Assembly: GCA_029975215.1 (NCBI GenBank)
Contig: JARKPO010000066.1
Coordinates: 124,001 to 188,000, forward strand
Direction: 5' to 3'
Length of the DNA stretch: 64,000 nucleotides
Source: Levilinea sp.
GTDB lineage: Bacteria; Chloroflexota; Anaerolineae; Anaerolineales; Anaerolineaceae
Shown piece by piece: positions 18,312-27,121 of the stretch. The notes below the pieces were generated by a model. The model ran no database searches and was not told where the DNA came from. It saw only the letters and a list, made by a program, of their open reading frames with translations. The position numbers and the translations under genes are program-made. How positions within the stretch are numbered: the stretch's first letter is position 1; each line of letters begins with the position of its first letter.

Positions 18312-18348
18312 AAAAAAGGATCAGTTCACATTTGGCTGATCCTTTTTT
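18312..18348. terminator. Bidirectional terminator between rluB and the NERD-like gene
   Basis: AAAAAAGGATCAG and CTGATCCTTTTTT flank a short loop, so either strand ends in a U run. It serves the two convergent genes. Confidence 0.9.
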
Positions 18349-18369
18349 GATTCCGAATGAGCAAATTAC

Positions 18370-19071
18370 TCAAGCTTCGACCGATTCAGCAGGCAGGGCT
18401 TGCTGAATGGCCAGGTAACTCTCGTTGGGGAAGGCGTTGTCCTTCGCCTGTTTCCGGATAAAATCCTTGAGTTTTTCCGCGGTCAGAGTGGGGATGGGGG
18501 CTTCGGCGGCTTCGATGGTGACTTTGGGATTGGTGAACACCAGGGCGGCTTTGACTTCCACCGGAGTGGTTTGACCTAATTTCTCATTGAGGAATTTCTG
18601 CGCATCCTGCAGGCTGCCTTTGACGTCTAGATCGGGGCGGCCGAGGCTGTCTTGGGCGAAGATTTTGAGGTAGAGGTTGCCCCCTTTTTGCTGCCAACGT
18701 TTTTTCTTTTCGTCATAGCGAATGATTCCGCCCTGACTGTAGGGCAACAGCACCCACACGCCGGAAGGGCCAACAAGCAGATGGGAGACAGGGGTTGTGT
18801 AATGATAGAGGGTATAGCGGTTTTCCAGGCCTTTGAGGGCGGCGGTTAAATGCTCGTCCGGGCGAGGGGAACGGCCAAAGCGCGCCCCGAAGAAGAGGCC
18901 GACCTGAGAGACGATGAAACCCAGCAGGAGGGCAGCAAAAGCCCAGGTCAGCTGATCGGGATTGAAAGACAAGACAAACCCCAGCACCAGGATGCCCAGG
19001 CTGGCTAGGCTGCTGATGTTGCCGATTTTTTGATTGCGCTTGATCAATTTATCATTGGTGACGACTTTCAT
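18370..19071 (-). CDS. Membrane protein with NERD-like domain
   Basis: A 233-residue protein with two membrane helices at about residues 20-37 and 42-62. The soluble part (DEHLTAALKGLENRYTLYHY, HLLVGPSGVWVLLPYSQGG) has the pattern of nuclease-related (NERD) domains, but the acidic/Lys metal-site residues expected after VGPxGVWVL are missing. I therefore infer a non-catalytic or diverged NERD fold, with modest certainty. It lies 17 bases downstream of plsX and may be co-transcribed with it. Function unknown. Confidence 0.65.
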   Translation of the reverse strand: MKVVTNDKLIKRNQKIGNISSLASLGILVLGFVLSFNPDQLTWAFAALLLGFIVSQVGLFFGARFGRSPRPDEHLTAALKGLENRYTLYHYTTPVSHLLVGPSGVWVLLPYSQGGIIRYDEKKKRWQQKGGNLYLKIFAQDSLGRPDLDVKGSLQDAQKFLNEKLGQTTPVEVKAALVFTNPKVTIEAAEAPIPTLTAEKLKDFIRKQAKDNAFPNESYLAIQQALPAESVEA

Positions 19072-19088
19072 GAAAAACCTCTTTGGGA

Positions 19089-20102
19089 TTAGGATTCGGA
19101 GGTGGAAGAGGCCAACTGCGATTGGATAGCGGCACGCAGCGCATCTAACATATTGGCTTTGGTAGCCTGTTGGGCCAGGCGCAGGGCGCTGACCAGGGCG
19201 CGGGCGTCCGAGCGGCCGTGGCCGATGAAGACGTAACCGTTGATGCCCACCAGCAGGGCGGCACCGACTTCGGAGGGATCCATCATTTTCTTCAAGCGGC
19301 GGAAGGCCGGTTTGACCAGCAGATAGCCCAATTTACGGGCGAAACTGGTGGAAATTTCCTCGCGGAGGACGTCAGTGATCAACTTGGCGACGGATTCGGA
19401 AGTCTTGATGAAAATATTGCCGGTAAAGCCGTCGGCCACGACGACATCGGCATGACCATTGTAAACCTCTTTTGGCTCGACGTTGCCGACGAAATTGAGG
19501 CCCGCGTTGGCCAGCAGAGGATAGGCCTCTTTGACCAGTTGGTTGCCCTTACCGGCCTCTTCGCCGTTGGACAGGATGCCGACGCGGGGGTTTTCCACCT
19601 GGAGGACGTGTTTGGCATACAGGCTGCCCATGGTGCCAAATTCGGTGAAGAATTCTGGGCGGCAGTCAGCGTTTGCGCCGGTATCCAAAAAGGCACAGCG
19701 CCCTGTGCGAGTGGGGATGGGGGTGATAAGAGCGGGGCGCAGGACACCCTGCATACGACGCAGGATCTTAATGGCGTTGAACATGGCGGCGCCAGTGGAC
19801 CCAGCGGTGACAAAGGCCTGGGCTTCGCCGGTGCGAACCAGTTCCATGCCGACCGCCATTGAATTGTTGGGCTTTTTGCGCGTGGATTCCACGGCCTTAT
19901 CGCCCATTTCTAGAACGTCGGGGGCGTGGACAATGCGCACAGGCAGACCGCGGGGGTTGGCGGCTTTGAGGCGAGGCTCCAGCAGTTCCTTCTGACCGAC
20001 GAGGATGATCTCTTCGCCCAGTTCTTCGGCGGCCAAAACGGCGGCTTCAACCTCAGGCGCAGGATAGGTATCACTTCCCATTCCATCTAAAACAATCGCC
20101 AT
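19089..20102 (-). CDS. plsX: Phosphate acyltransferase PlsX
   Basis: A 337-residue PlsX, converting acyl-ACP to acyl-phosphate for phosphatidic acid synthesis. IVLDGMGSDTYPAPEVEAAV at the N terminus, VESTRKKPNNSMAVGMELV, AFVTAGSTGAAMFNA, FLDTGANADCRPEF and VADGFTGNIFIKTSES are the expected blocks. The start follows AAGGAGAAATT. It diverges from tRNA-Leu; the -10 sequences of the two units seem to overlap in a near-palindromic ATTATAAT. Confidence 0.93.
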   Translation of the reverse strand: MAIVLDGMGSDTYPAPEVEAAVLAAEELGEEIILVGQKELLEPRLKAANPRGLPVRIVHAPDVLEMGDKAVESTRKKPNNSMAVGMELVRTGEAQAFVTAGSTGAAMFNAIKILRRMQGVLRPALITPIPTRTGRCAFLDTGANADCRPEFFTEFGTMGSLYAKHVLQVENPRVGILSNGEEAGKGNQLVKEAYPLLANAGLNFVGNVEPKEVYNGHADVVVADGFTGNIFIKTSESVAKLITDVLREEISTSFARKLGYLLVKPAFRRLKKMMDPSEVGAALLVGINGYVFIGHGRSDARALVSALRLAQQATKANMLDALRAAIQSQLASSTSES

Positions 20103-20118
20103 AATTTCTCCTTTTTTA

Positions 20119-20148
20119 TTGACACAATTCTATAGGCCCGATTATAAT
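20119..20148 (+). promoter_or_regulatory. Promoter of tRNA-Leu
   Basis: Perfect TTGACA (20119-20124) and perfect TATAAT (20143-20148) are 18 bp apart, with the tRNA 5' end 10 bases further on. Confidence 0.88.
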
Positions 20149-20158
20149 AGGGTTACTG

Positions 20159-20240
20159 GCGCTGGTGCTGGAACTGGCAGACAGGCATGGTTGAGGGCCA
20201 TGTGGGGAGACCCGTGGAGGTTCAAGTCCTCTCCAGCGCA
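20159..20240 (+). tRNA. tRNA-Leu (anticodon GAG)
   Basis: An 82-nt cloverleaf. Acceptor GCGCTGG pairs with CCAGCGC and the discriminator is A. Anticodon stem CATGG/CCATG encloses the loop TTGAGGG, giving GAG. A long variable arm is present, as expected for class II tRNA-Leu, and the T arm is GGAGG-TTCAAGT-CCTCT. CCA is not encoded. Confidence 0.95.
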
Positions 20241-20244
20241 CTGA

Positions 20245-20271
20245 TAAAAAAGCCGCAATTGCGGCTTTTTT
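20245..20271. terminator. Terminator after tRNA-Leu
   Basis: The perfect palindrome AGCCGCAATTGCGGCT is flanked by A and T runs. It ends the tRNA and can also act on the convergent polyprenyl synthase gene. Confidence 0.9.
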
Positions 20272-20290
20272 GTTTAAGGGTGGGCACAGC

Positions 20291-21259
20291 TTAGAGCTTG
20301 CGGGCAACAATATAATCTGCCAGTTCTTCAAGCGCGCTGCGCTCCGAGGAAGGGGGAACACTCCTGAGGCTTTCCAGACCGAGATGAACAAAGCGTTCTG
20401 CTTCCTGGTAGGAGCGTTCAATGGCGTGTGATTCGCGGATGGAGGTGACGACGCGGCTTAACTGGTCGTCGCTGAGGCAGCGGCCTTGAAAAAGGGGCTG
20501 CACGTCGTGGTCATTCGTATGATCCTCTAGATAATACAGACAGGGCAGGGTGACCAGGCCCTGTCGCAGGTCGCTTCCGACGGGTTTGCCCATTTGGGCT
20601 GCATCGCTGGTGAAATCGAGGATGTCATCAATAATCTGGAAGGCCATGCCGATCTGGTAACCGTAATTTCGCATGGCCTCCACCGCAGGAGTATCCGCGC
20701 CGCCAATGACGGCTGCAGACCAGGTGGAAGTTTCGAACAAGGAAGCGGTTTTTGCATAAATACGTTCGTAATAATCGTCGCGGCTGGCTTTGCAGCGGCT
20801 GGCGAACATCTGCGTGATTTCACCATTGACGATCACACCCAACACATGGGCAAACTGGCGAATAACGGGAATGGATTCCGTCTCGGCAGCCAGGACGGCA
20901 GCGCGGGCAAAGAGAAAATCGCCGGTTAGAACGGTGGCGCCGGGGGACCATTGCGAGTTGAGGGTGGGCAGGCCGCGACGCAACAGGGACCCATCAATGA
21001 GGTCATCATGCACGAGAGTGGCCGTATGCAGCAGTTCGATAGCAGCCGCCAGAGTCTTCAGGCGGTGTGGGTCAGCACCAAAGGTGCGGCCTGAGAGCAG
21101 GGTCAATGAGGTGCGAATCCGCTTGCCGCCGGATTTTAGGATTAGATCGAGGGCATTGCGCAGATCAGCATGATGGCCCTCCATTTGGGCGAGCATCATG
21201 CCTTCAACGGCGTGAATATCGTCCTGCAGCGGGGCAAGAAAAGAAAGGTTAGTGCTCAA
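20291..21259 (-). CDS. Long-chain trans-polyprenyl diphosphate synthase
   Basis: A roughly 322-residue all-helical prenyltransferase that extends FPP or GGPP with isopentenyl diphosphate, for quinone side chains or lipid carriers. First Asp-rich motif: VHDDLIDGSLLRRG; second: QIIDDILDFTSD; GGKRIRTSLTLLSG is the IPP-binding block. The TTG at 21259 is chosen because the product then has the usual family length and GGGGA lies upstream; it overlaps tatD by 11 bases. Longer starts (21292 or 21361) would run deep into tatD. Product chain length cannot be read from sequence. Confidence 0.88.
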   Translation of the reverse strand: MSTNLSFLAPLQDDIHAVEGMMLAQMEGHHADLRNALDLILKSGGKRIRTSLTLLSGRTFGADPHRLKTLAAAIELLHTATLVHDDLIDGSLLRRGLPTLNSQWSPGATVLTGDFLFARAAVLAAETESIPVIRQFAHVLGVIVNGEITQMFASRCKASRDDYYERIYAKTASLFETSTWSAAVIGGADTPAVEAMRNYGYQIGMAFQIIDDILDFTSDAAQMGKPVGSDLRQGLVTLPCLYYLEDHTNDHDVQPLFQGRCLSDDQLSRVVTSIRESHAIERSYQEAERFVHLGLESLRSVPPSSERSALEELADYIVARKL

Positions 21260-22061
21260 GCGAGGTTCCCCAGGCGAATAAACGGTTGGCATTGTCTTGT
21301 GTAACTCCAACAATATCATCGGCAGGCAACTGAAGAATTTTGGCCAGTTGATTGGCCACAACGGTAAGATAGGCAGGCTCGTTTCTCTGTCCGCGGTACG
21401 GGTGGGGGGGGAGAAACGGGGCGTCTGTTTCCAGCAGCAGAGAGGTCAGCGGCAAATCCGCCAGACTTGCAAAGCGTGATTGGGCGCTTTTGTAGGTGAC
21501 GGGTCCACCAACGCTCAGCAAGAAGTGTGCGTTCACCGCCGCCTGCCCCAGGTCAGACTGCCCATCATAGGCATGAAGGACGCCAGGGCGGGCAGCCAGG
21601 GTCGGATTTGTGCGGGTTAGGCAGCTTTGCCAGGATTGAAGGATAGGCCACAAGTCTTCGACCGCCTGCCGGTTGTGGATGATCACCGGTAGGGAGCATT
21701 CTTCCGCCAGAGCTAACTGCTGCTCCAGGATTCGGATTTGAAGCTCTTTTGGCGCACGGTCGCGATAATAATCCAGACCTATTTCACCGATAGCAACCAC
21801 TTTGGGGTGCTGCGCTAGAGTTTTAAGGTGCTGATAAGTCGCTTCATCCCATGTGAGGGCGTCGTTGGGGTGGACGCCGACGCTGGCGAACAAGCGCGGA
21901 TCCGATTCGGCCAATTCAAGCGCTGCGAGGCTGCTTTTCAGGTCGATGCCTGGAATCAGGATTTTTGTTAGACCCGAATTCCAGGCATGGGCCAGCACAG
22001 CGGACAGATCAGCTTCGAAGTGATCCAGATACAAGTGGCAGTGTGTATCTACCAGTCCCAA
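21249..22061 (-). CDS. tatD: TatD-family metal-dependent deoxyribonuclease
   Basis: A 270-residue TIM-barrel hydrolase. Metal ligands are seen in VDTHCHLYLD, GEIGLDYYRD, LPVIIHNRQA, GVLHAYDG and LLETDAPFL. Characterised TatD proteins are 3'-5' exonucleases on DNA or RNA. The start is TTG three bases after the stop of the phosphohexomutase gene; termination-reinitiation is likely because the nearest purine-rich stretch is about 12 bases upstream. Confidence 0.92.
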   Translation of the reverse strand: MGLVDTHCHLYLDHFEADLSAVLAHAWNSGLTKILIPGIDLKSSLAALELAESDPRLFASVGVHPNDALTWDEATYQHLKTLAQHPKVVAIGEIGLDYYRDRAPKELQIRILEQQLALAEECSLPVIIHNRQAVEDLWPILQSWQSCLTRTNPTLAARPGVLHAYDGQSDLGQAAVNAHFLLSVGGPVTYKSAQSRFASLADLPLTSLLLETDAPFLPPHPYRGQRNEPAYLTVVANQLAKILQLPADDIVGVTQDNANRLFAWGTSLEH

Positions 22062-22064
22062 CGT

Positions 22065-23486
22065 TTATTTCAGTCCAGCAATCCGCAAGCCGTCCTGGAG
22101 GATGTCTTGCACGCGTGAAGCATCGGTGGTTTCGCAGTAAACGCGCATGATCGGTTCGGTGCCGGAGAAGCGGATGAGCAGCCAACCACCGTCTTCCAGC
22201 ACAAATTTGAAGCCGTCCGTAGCGTTGAGTTCAATCACCTTGAAGCCGCCGATGGTGGCGGGGTTGGCATTGAGGATGGTCTGCTCGCGCTGTTTACGGT
22301 CACCGGAGAAGCGCGAATCGATACGGTCATAGTAATGAGCGCCGACCTTGCTGTAAAGCAAGTCAATAAGCTGTGAAGGGGTCTTTTGCAGCTTGACGAG
22401 CATGTCGAGGAAGTAAAGCCCCGCCAGGATGCCGTCGCGCTCAGGAACGTTGCCGCGAAAGGCGTAGCCGCCAGATTCCTCACCGCCGATGAGAGCATTC
22501 GTTTCCACCATTTTGGGGGCCACGTACTTGAAGCCTACACCCGTTTCGTACACGGGGACGTTATACAGCTTGCCCAGGGTTTCGAGCATACTGGTGGTGG
22601 AAAGCGTTTTCACGATGGCGCCGCGCTGGCCTTTGACCTCTAACAGATAGAAAGCCAACAAGGCATAGGCCTGAAGCTGGTTGATGAAGTTGCCTTTTTC
22701 GTCACCAAAGCCTACGCGGTCGGCATCGCCGTCGGTGATGAGGAGCACGTCCGCGCCCAATTCCACAGTGCGCTGGAGGCCGACGTTGATGTTCGGGGGA
22801 ATCGGCTCTGGGCGCGACATTTCCGGAAACACGGGATTGCGAGTGTTGTGGATTTCAAGGATTTGAGTCTTGCCGCCGCCGAGGAGGCGGGTGAACCAAC
22901 CCGCGCCGTTGCCCCACATAGCGTCAAAGACGATTTTTAGCCCGGCGTCTTTGATGGGCTGTAAATCAATCAGGTCCTTGAGATGTTCAATGTAGGCGAC
23001 GGAGGCGTCGAAGCGCACCAGGCGACCCTGGGCTTCGGCTTCGGCGGCGGAGATACGTTTGACGCTGGCGATCGAATCGGGGATGAGGGATTCGATTTTC
23101 TTGAGACCTTCAGGGGCAATGGCTCCACCGTTTTGATCGCGCACTTTGAAACCGTTATCGGTGGGAGGGTTGTGGGAGGCTGTGATGTTGACCGCCCCCG
23201 CCGCTTTTTTATCCACCACGGCGTACGAGATGACCGGGGTGGGGGTGGGGCCGTCGGTTAGGTAGACGCGGAGTTGGTTGGCGGCCAGGACTTCAGCCAC
23301 GGCAAGGGCAAAATGTTCGGAAAGGAAGCGTTTGTCGTGACCGACAACGATCCAGGCGTCCTTTTTGCCTTCCGACAAGCAAAAATCAGCAAAACCTTGC
23401 GCGCAGCGGCGGACGTTGTCAAAGGTGTAATCCTTTGCAATCGCTCCGCGCCATCCATCGGTTCCAAATCGGATGTCTGAAGCCAT
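22065..23486 (-). CDS. Phosphoglucomutase/phosphomannomutase
   Basis: A 473-residue alpha-D-phosphohexomutase. Phosphoserine loop [11 protein letters not shown] (Ser104), metal loop DGDADRVG, sugar loop GEESGG and phosphate-binding [12 protein letters not shown] are all intact. It interconverts hexose 1- and 6-phosphates and so feeds nucleotide-sugar synthesis. The ATG at 23486 is preferred: GGAGGG lies 4 bases upstream and itself overlaps the more distal ATG at 23498. Glucose versus mannose preference is not decided. Confidence 0.92.
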   Translation of the reverse strand: MASDIRFGTDGWRGAIAKDYTFDNVRRCAQGFADFCLSEGKKDAWIVVGHDKRFLSEHFALAVAEVLAANQLRVYLTDGPTPTPVISYAVVDKKAAGAVNITASHNPPTDNGFKVRDQNGGAIAPEGLKKIESLIPDSIASVKRISAAEAEAQGRLVRFDASVAYIEHLKDLIDLQPIKDAGLKIVFDAMWGNGAGWFTRLLGGGKTQILEIHNTRNPVFPEMSRPEPIPPNINVGLQRTVELGADVLLITDGDADRVGFGDEKGNFINQLQAYALLAFYLLEVKGQRGAIVKTLSTTSMLETLGKLYNVPVYETGVGFKYVAPKMVETNALIGGEESGGYAFRGNVPERDGILAGLYFLDMLVKLQKTPSQLIDLLYSKVGAHYYDRIDSRFSGDRKQREQTILNANPATIGGFKVIELNATDGFKFVLEDGGWLLIRFSGTEPIMRVYCETTDASRVQDILQDGLRIAGLK

Positions 23487-23522
23487 CAAACCCTCCATGT
23501 GAAAAATTTAACCATTTTCGTA

Positions 23523-23528
23523 ATTATA
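23523..23528 (-). promoter_or_regulatory. -10 element for the phosphohexomutase-tatD-prenyl synthase operon
   Basis: TATAAT on the minus strand, 37 bases before the start codon; only a weak -35 (TTTTCG) sits 17 bp upstream. Confidence 0.45.
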
Positions 23529-23632
23529 TCAGCCCTTTGCAGGCGCGAAAAGCCCAACGCATAAGGTAAATGCTTCAAATTGGAGTAAATTAGGATGAAA
23601 TAGAAGGCGTCCGAAGAAAAATGAGAACGTGC

Positions 23633-23638
23633 TATAAT
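23633..23638 (+). promoter_or_regulatory. -10 element for the cysteine desulfurase-mnmA operon
   Basis: TATAAT 28 bases before the GTG start; no clear -35. Confidence 0.45.
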
Positions 23639-23666
23639 CAATCATTGTGACGGATGGAGGTATCTC

Positions 23667-24824
23667 GTGGAACAGAACGGCTCTATTTACCTGGATTATG
23701 CGGCGACCACACCTTTAGACGGCGAAGTACTGGAGGCGATGCTGCCATATTTTCGTGAGAATTTTGGAAATCCATCTTCCATTCACCGGTTTGGGCAGCG
23801 CGCTGAGGCGGCTTTGGAACAGGCCCGTGAGGTTGTGGCGACTGTGCTGAACGCGCGGACAAGCGAGATTCTCTTTACGAGTGGGGGGACGGAGGGGGAT
23901 AACCTTGCGCTAAGAGGGGCGGCTTTGGCCATGCGCAAAAAGAACGGAGCGCGGCGGATTCTGATCAGTCCGGTGGAGCATCATGCAGTGCTGCATACCG
24001 CTCAACAGTTGGCCAGCGATTACGATTTTATACTGGACTTTTTGCCGGTGGATCGTTATGGGCAGGTGGACCCGGAAGATGTGGCGGCGAGCCTGCGCGC
24101 GGATACGGCGGTGGTTTCAGTTGTGTATGCGAACAACGAAATTGGGACGATTAACCCCATTGCAGAGATTGGCAAGATCTGCCGGCAGCGGGGCGTGCCT
24201 TTTCACACGGACGCGGTGCAGGCTGCAGCGCATCTGAAGATGGATGTAGAAGCCGACCAGGTGAATTTTCTTACAGTCGGCGCACATAAATTTTATGGGC
24301 CGAAGGGCGTGGGTGCGCTGTACGTGCGCAGAGGAATGAAAATTTTACCGACGCAGACGGGGGGCGGGCAAGAGAATGGTTTCCGCGCGGGGACGCAGAA
24401 CATTCCCTACATTGTCGGTTTAGCCGAGGCACTGCGTAAAGCGCAGATAGGGTTGGATGCACGACGTGAATATTTTACCCGGCTGCGCGACCGGATTATC
24501 GCGGGGGTGACATCGAGTATCCCCCGTGCTAACCTGACCGGACATCCCACTCAACGTCTGCCGAACCATGCCAGTTTTGTGTTTGAGGGGGTGGATGGAA
24601 ATGCGCTGCTGATGATGTTGGATTTAGCGGGCTTTGCTTGCTCGTCCGGCTCGGCCTGCCGAGTGGGAATTCCGAAGCCTTCTGAGGTGCTGCTGGCCAC
24701 AGGCTACTCGAAAAATTGGGCTTTGGGTTCGCTGCGAGTCACTTTGGGACACGACAGCACGCCTGAACATGTGGAGCGGTTCTTAGAAGTACTGCCGCGG
24801 TTGGTTGAAAAAGCGCGATCCTGA
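23667..24824 (+). CDS. Cysteine desulfurase (NifS/IscS family)
   Basis: A 385-residue PLP enzyme that takes sulfur from cysteine as an enzyme persulfide. IYLDYAATTPLDGEVLEAML opens the protein; the PLP lysine is Lys208 in VGAHKFYGPKG; the persulfide cysteine is Cys331 in CSSGSACRVG; His106 stacks on PLP. The start is GTG behind GGAGG. It lies 15 bases before mnmA, so the likely acceptor is the tRNA thiouridylase; Fe-S scaffold genes are not adjacent. Confidence 0.93.
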   Translation: MEQNGSIYLDYAATTPLDGEVLEAMLPYFRENFGNPSSIHRFGQRAEAALEQAREVVATVLNARTSEILFTSGGTEGDNLALRGAALAMRKKNGARRILISPVEHHAVLHTAQQLASDYDFILDFLPVDRYGQVDPEDVAASLRADTAVVSVVYANNEIGTINPIAEIGKICRQRGVPFHTDAVQAAAHLKMDVEADQVNFLTVGAHKFYGPKGVGALYVRRGMKILPTQTGGGQENGFRAGTQNIPYIVGLAEALRKAQIGLDARREYFTRLRDRIIAGVTSSIPRANLTGHPTQRLPNHASFVFEGVDGNALLMMLDLAGFACSSGSACRVGIPKPSEVLLATGYSKNWALGSLRVTLGHDSTPEHVERFLEVLPRLVEKARS

Positions 24825-24839
24825 GTCAGGAGAGGCAGT

Positions 24840-25955
24840 ATGGGTGCAACGGTAGTGGTTGGAATGAGCGGCGGCGTGGACAGTTCGGTGGCGGCGGCCT
24901 TGCTGGTGGAACAGGGCTACCGAGTGATTGGGATTATGCTGCGGTTATGGAGCGAGGAGGGGCGCGAACAGGAGAACCGCTGCTGTACCCCGGATGACAT
25001 GGCGCAGGCGCGGCGTGTGGCGGCCATATTGGGCATTCCATTTTATGCGGTGGATGTGCGGGAATTGTTCCGCGATACGGTAGTTCAAAATTTTTTGGAC
25101 GGCTACCGTGCCGGTATTACCCCCAACCCATGTCTGGTGTGCAACCGTCAAATCCGTTGGGGACATATGTTGGATCAAGCGCTGAAGCTGGGCGCAGATT
25201 ATCTGGCAACGGGGCATTATGCCTGCCTTGATCTGGCAGAGGACGGAAAAGTTCAACTGCTGCGGGCTGCGGATGGAAAAAAAGACCAGTCGTATGTGCT
25301 GAGCATGTTAAACCAAAAGCAGCTTTCGCGCACCCTGTTTCCGTTGGGCGGGCTGACCAAACAGGTGGTGCGGGAAATGGCATTGAATTATCGGCTGCCA
25401 ACTGCACGGCGTAGTGAGAGCCAGGATTTATGTTTCCTGGGTGGAGAAGATTACCGTACATTCTTAAAACGATACGTACCTGAGGCGGCATCTCCTGGGC
25501 CAATTTATGATGGAGATGGGACACGTCTGGGGGAACACGAGGGGCTGGCATTTTATACCATCGGGCAGCGCAAAGGACTGAAGATTTCTCATCCGCAGCC
25601 TCTGTTTGTCCTGGATAAGAAAATGAGCGAGAATGCTTTGATTGTGGGACCGGCTGAGCAGTTAGGACAGCAGTGCCTGGAGACGGAAGGGTTTAATTGG
25701 ATCGCGGAAGAAAGTCCCCGCGAACCGTTCACTGCAGAGGTGAAAATTCGGTACCGGGCGGCGCTGGCACCGGCGGAAATTCAACCGTTGGAAAACGGCA
25801 ACGTGCGCATGATGTTTGATCGCTGGCAGCGTGATATCACCCCTGGCCAGGTGGCAGCGGTTTACCTGGGACGGGTGGTATTGGGCGGGGGACGCATTGC
25901 ACGAGTGGACGGGCAACGCGTTGGGACTGTACCAGCGGATGAGAGGATGGCATGA
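24840..25955 (+). CDS. mnmA: tRNA-specific 2-thiouridylase MnmA
   Basis: A 371-residue PP-loop enzyme installing 2-thiouridine at U34 of tRNA-Lys, -Glu and -Gln. The PP-loop is SGGVDSS (10-16); catalytic cysteines are Cys98 (NPCLVC) and Cys198 (SQDLCF), matching E. coli Cys102 and Cys199. GHYA, KDQSYVL and FYTIGQRKGL are also conserved. It directly follows the cysteine desulfurase and overlaps the next small gene by 4 bases. Confidence 0.95.
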   Translation: MGATVVVGMSGGVDSSVAAALLVEQGYRVIGIMLRLWSEEGREQENRCCTPDDMAQARRVAAILGIPFYAVDVRELFRDTVVQNFLDGYRAGITPNPCLVCNRQIRWGHMLDQALKLGADYLATGHYACLDLAEDGKVQLLRAADGKKDQSYVLSMLNQKQLSRTLFPLGGLTKQVVREMALNYRLPTARRSESQDLCFLGGEDYRTFLKRYVPEAASPGPIYDGDGTRLGEHEGLAFYTIGQRKGLKISHPQPLFVLDKKMSENALIVGPAEQLGQQCLETEGFNWIAEESPREPFTAEVKIRYRAALAPAEIQPLENGNVRMMFDRWQRDITPGQVAAVYLGRVVLGGGRIARVDGQRVGTVPADERMA

Positions 25956-26218
25956 CTATTCCCGCTGTCCTGTTTGGGATTTTGATCTCTACGCTGTATG
26001 GGGCAGCGTTTCATTTGTGGCGTGGGGGCAATCTGAGTAAGCTGAGTCTATACATCATTGCAAGTTGGATTGGCTTCTGGGTTGGCCACGGGATGGGGGG
26101 ATGGATGGGGGTTTCTTTTTTGGATTTGGGCCCGCTGCATTTGGGCACGGCAACGATGGGAAGCCTGCTGTTCATTTGGATGGCGTCACTATTAGAACAA
26201 CGTCGAGATGATGAGTGA
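25952..26218 (+). CDS. Small three-helix membrane protein, unknown function
   Basis: An 88-residue protein beginning at the ATGA overlap with mnmA. Three hydrophobic stretches (about 3-20, 31-47 and 66-80) with Gly-rich WVGHGMGGWMGVSF between the second and third. No family recognised. Its tight coupling to mnmA and position in a tRNA-modification operon argue that it is a real gene, but no link to tRNA is evident. Confidence 0.7.
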   Translation: MTIPAVLFGILISTLYGAAFHLWRGGNLSKLSLYIIASWIGFWVGHGMGGWMGVSFLDLGPLHLGTATMGSLLFIWMASLLEQRRDDE

Positions 26219-26257
26219 TCTTGGCGGGTAAACCGGTGGTTGATAAGGAGAGACACT

Positions 26258-27121
26258 TTGGGCTGGAATCTGCATGGAACGCACGCTCATGAGGGCGATT
26301 TAGTTGAATTGGTAGGCATGACCCATAAGCACTTTATTTTAGAACTTAAGGCCGGCGCAACCTTACAGACTCACCGCGGGGTGATTGCTCACGACGATTT
26401 AATCGGGCTGCCGTGGGGAAGCCAGGTGTTCAGCCATTTAGGAAACCCATTTTTCCTGCTTCAACCAGCCTTGGGCGATTTGCTGAAAAATACGCCGCGT
26501 AATACACAGATTTTATACCCCAAAGAAATCGGCTTTATTCTGGTCAATATGGGCATTGGGCCGGGACAGCATGTGTTGGAGGCGGGCACTGGATCAGGTT
26601 CATTAACCCGCGCACTGGCGTTTGCAGTAGGCGAAAGTGGGCACGTGACCACGGTGGAGTGGCGTGAGGATATGCAGTCCCTGGCGAAGAAGAATATCGA
26701 ACGTCTGGGGATGAGTGATCGCGTAACTTTCCTATTGGGCGATATAGCCAATGGGTTTGGGGTGGAGAATGTCGATGCGCTCTTCCTGGATGTAGCCAAC
26801 CCGTATGATTATATCGGGCAAGCGCGGGCGGCGCTTAAACCAGGGGGCTTTTTTGGCTCTCTGCTGCCGACGGTGAACCAGGTGAGCAAACTGCTCAACG
26901 CGCTGCGCCAACACCAGTTTGGATTTATCGATGTATGCGAAATCCTGCTGCGGTATTACAAGGCGGAGCCAGAACGGCTGCGGCCGACAGACCGGATGGT
27001 GGCACATACGGGATACCTGATCTTTGCGCGGCCGGTCATCTACGCTGAAGGGTATGGCGCGGATGCTGGTTTATCCGCAGATTTGCGGGAGGACGCAGAG
27101 GAGGCAGGGGACGAGGATTAA
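26258..27121 (+). CDS. trmI: tRNA (adenine-N1)-methyltransferase, TrmI type
   Basis: A 287-residue class I methyltransferase that makes m1A58 in the T loop. An N-terminal beta-barrel-like domain (GDLVELVGMTHKHFILEL, QTHRGVIAHDDLIG) precedes LYPKEIGFILVNMGIGPGQH and the SAM motif VLEAGTGSGSLTRAL; VDALFLDVANPYDYI holds the catalytic Asp motif. The TTG at 26258 is chosen because AAGGAG ends 7 bases before it; the frame extends to a TTG at 26240 that overlaps the RBS. It overlaps the next start by one base (TAATG). Confidence 0.9.
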   Translation: MGWNLHGTHAHEGDLVELVGMTHKHFILELKAGATLQTHRGVIAHDDLIGLPWGSQVFSHLGNPFFLLQPALGDLLKNTPRNTQILYPKEIGFILVNMGIGPGQHVLEAGTGSGSLTRALAFAVGESGHVTTVEWREDMQSLAKKNIERLGMSDRVTFLLGDIANGFGVENVDALFLDVANPYDYIGQARAALKPGGFFGSLLPTVNQVSKLLNALRQHQFGFIDVCEILLRYYKAEPERLRPTDRMVAHTGYLIFARPVIYAEGYGADAGLSADLREDAEEAGDED

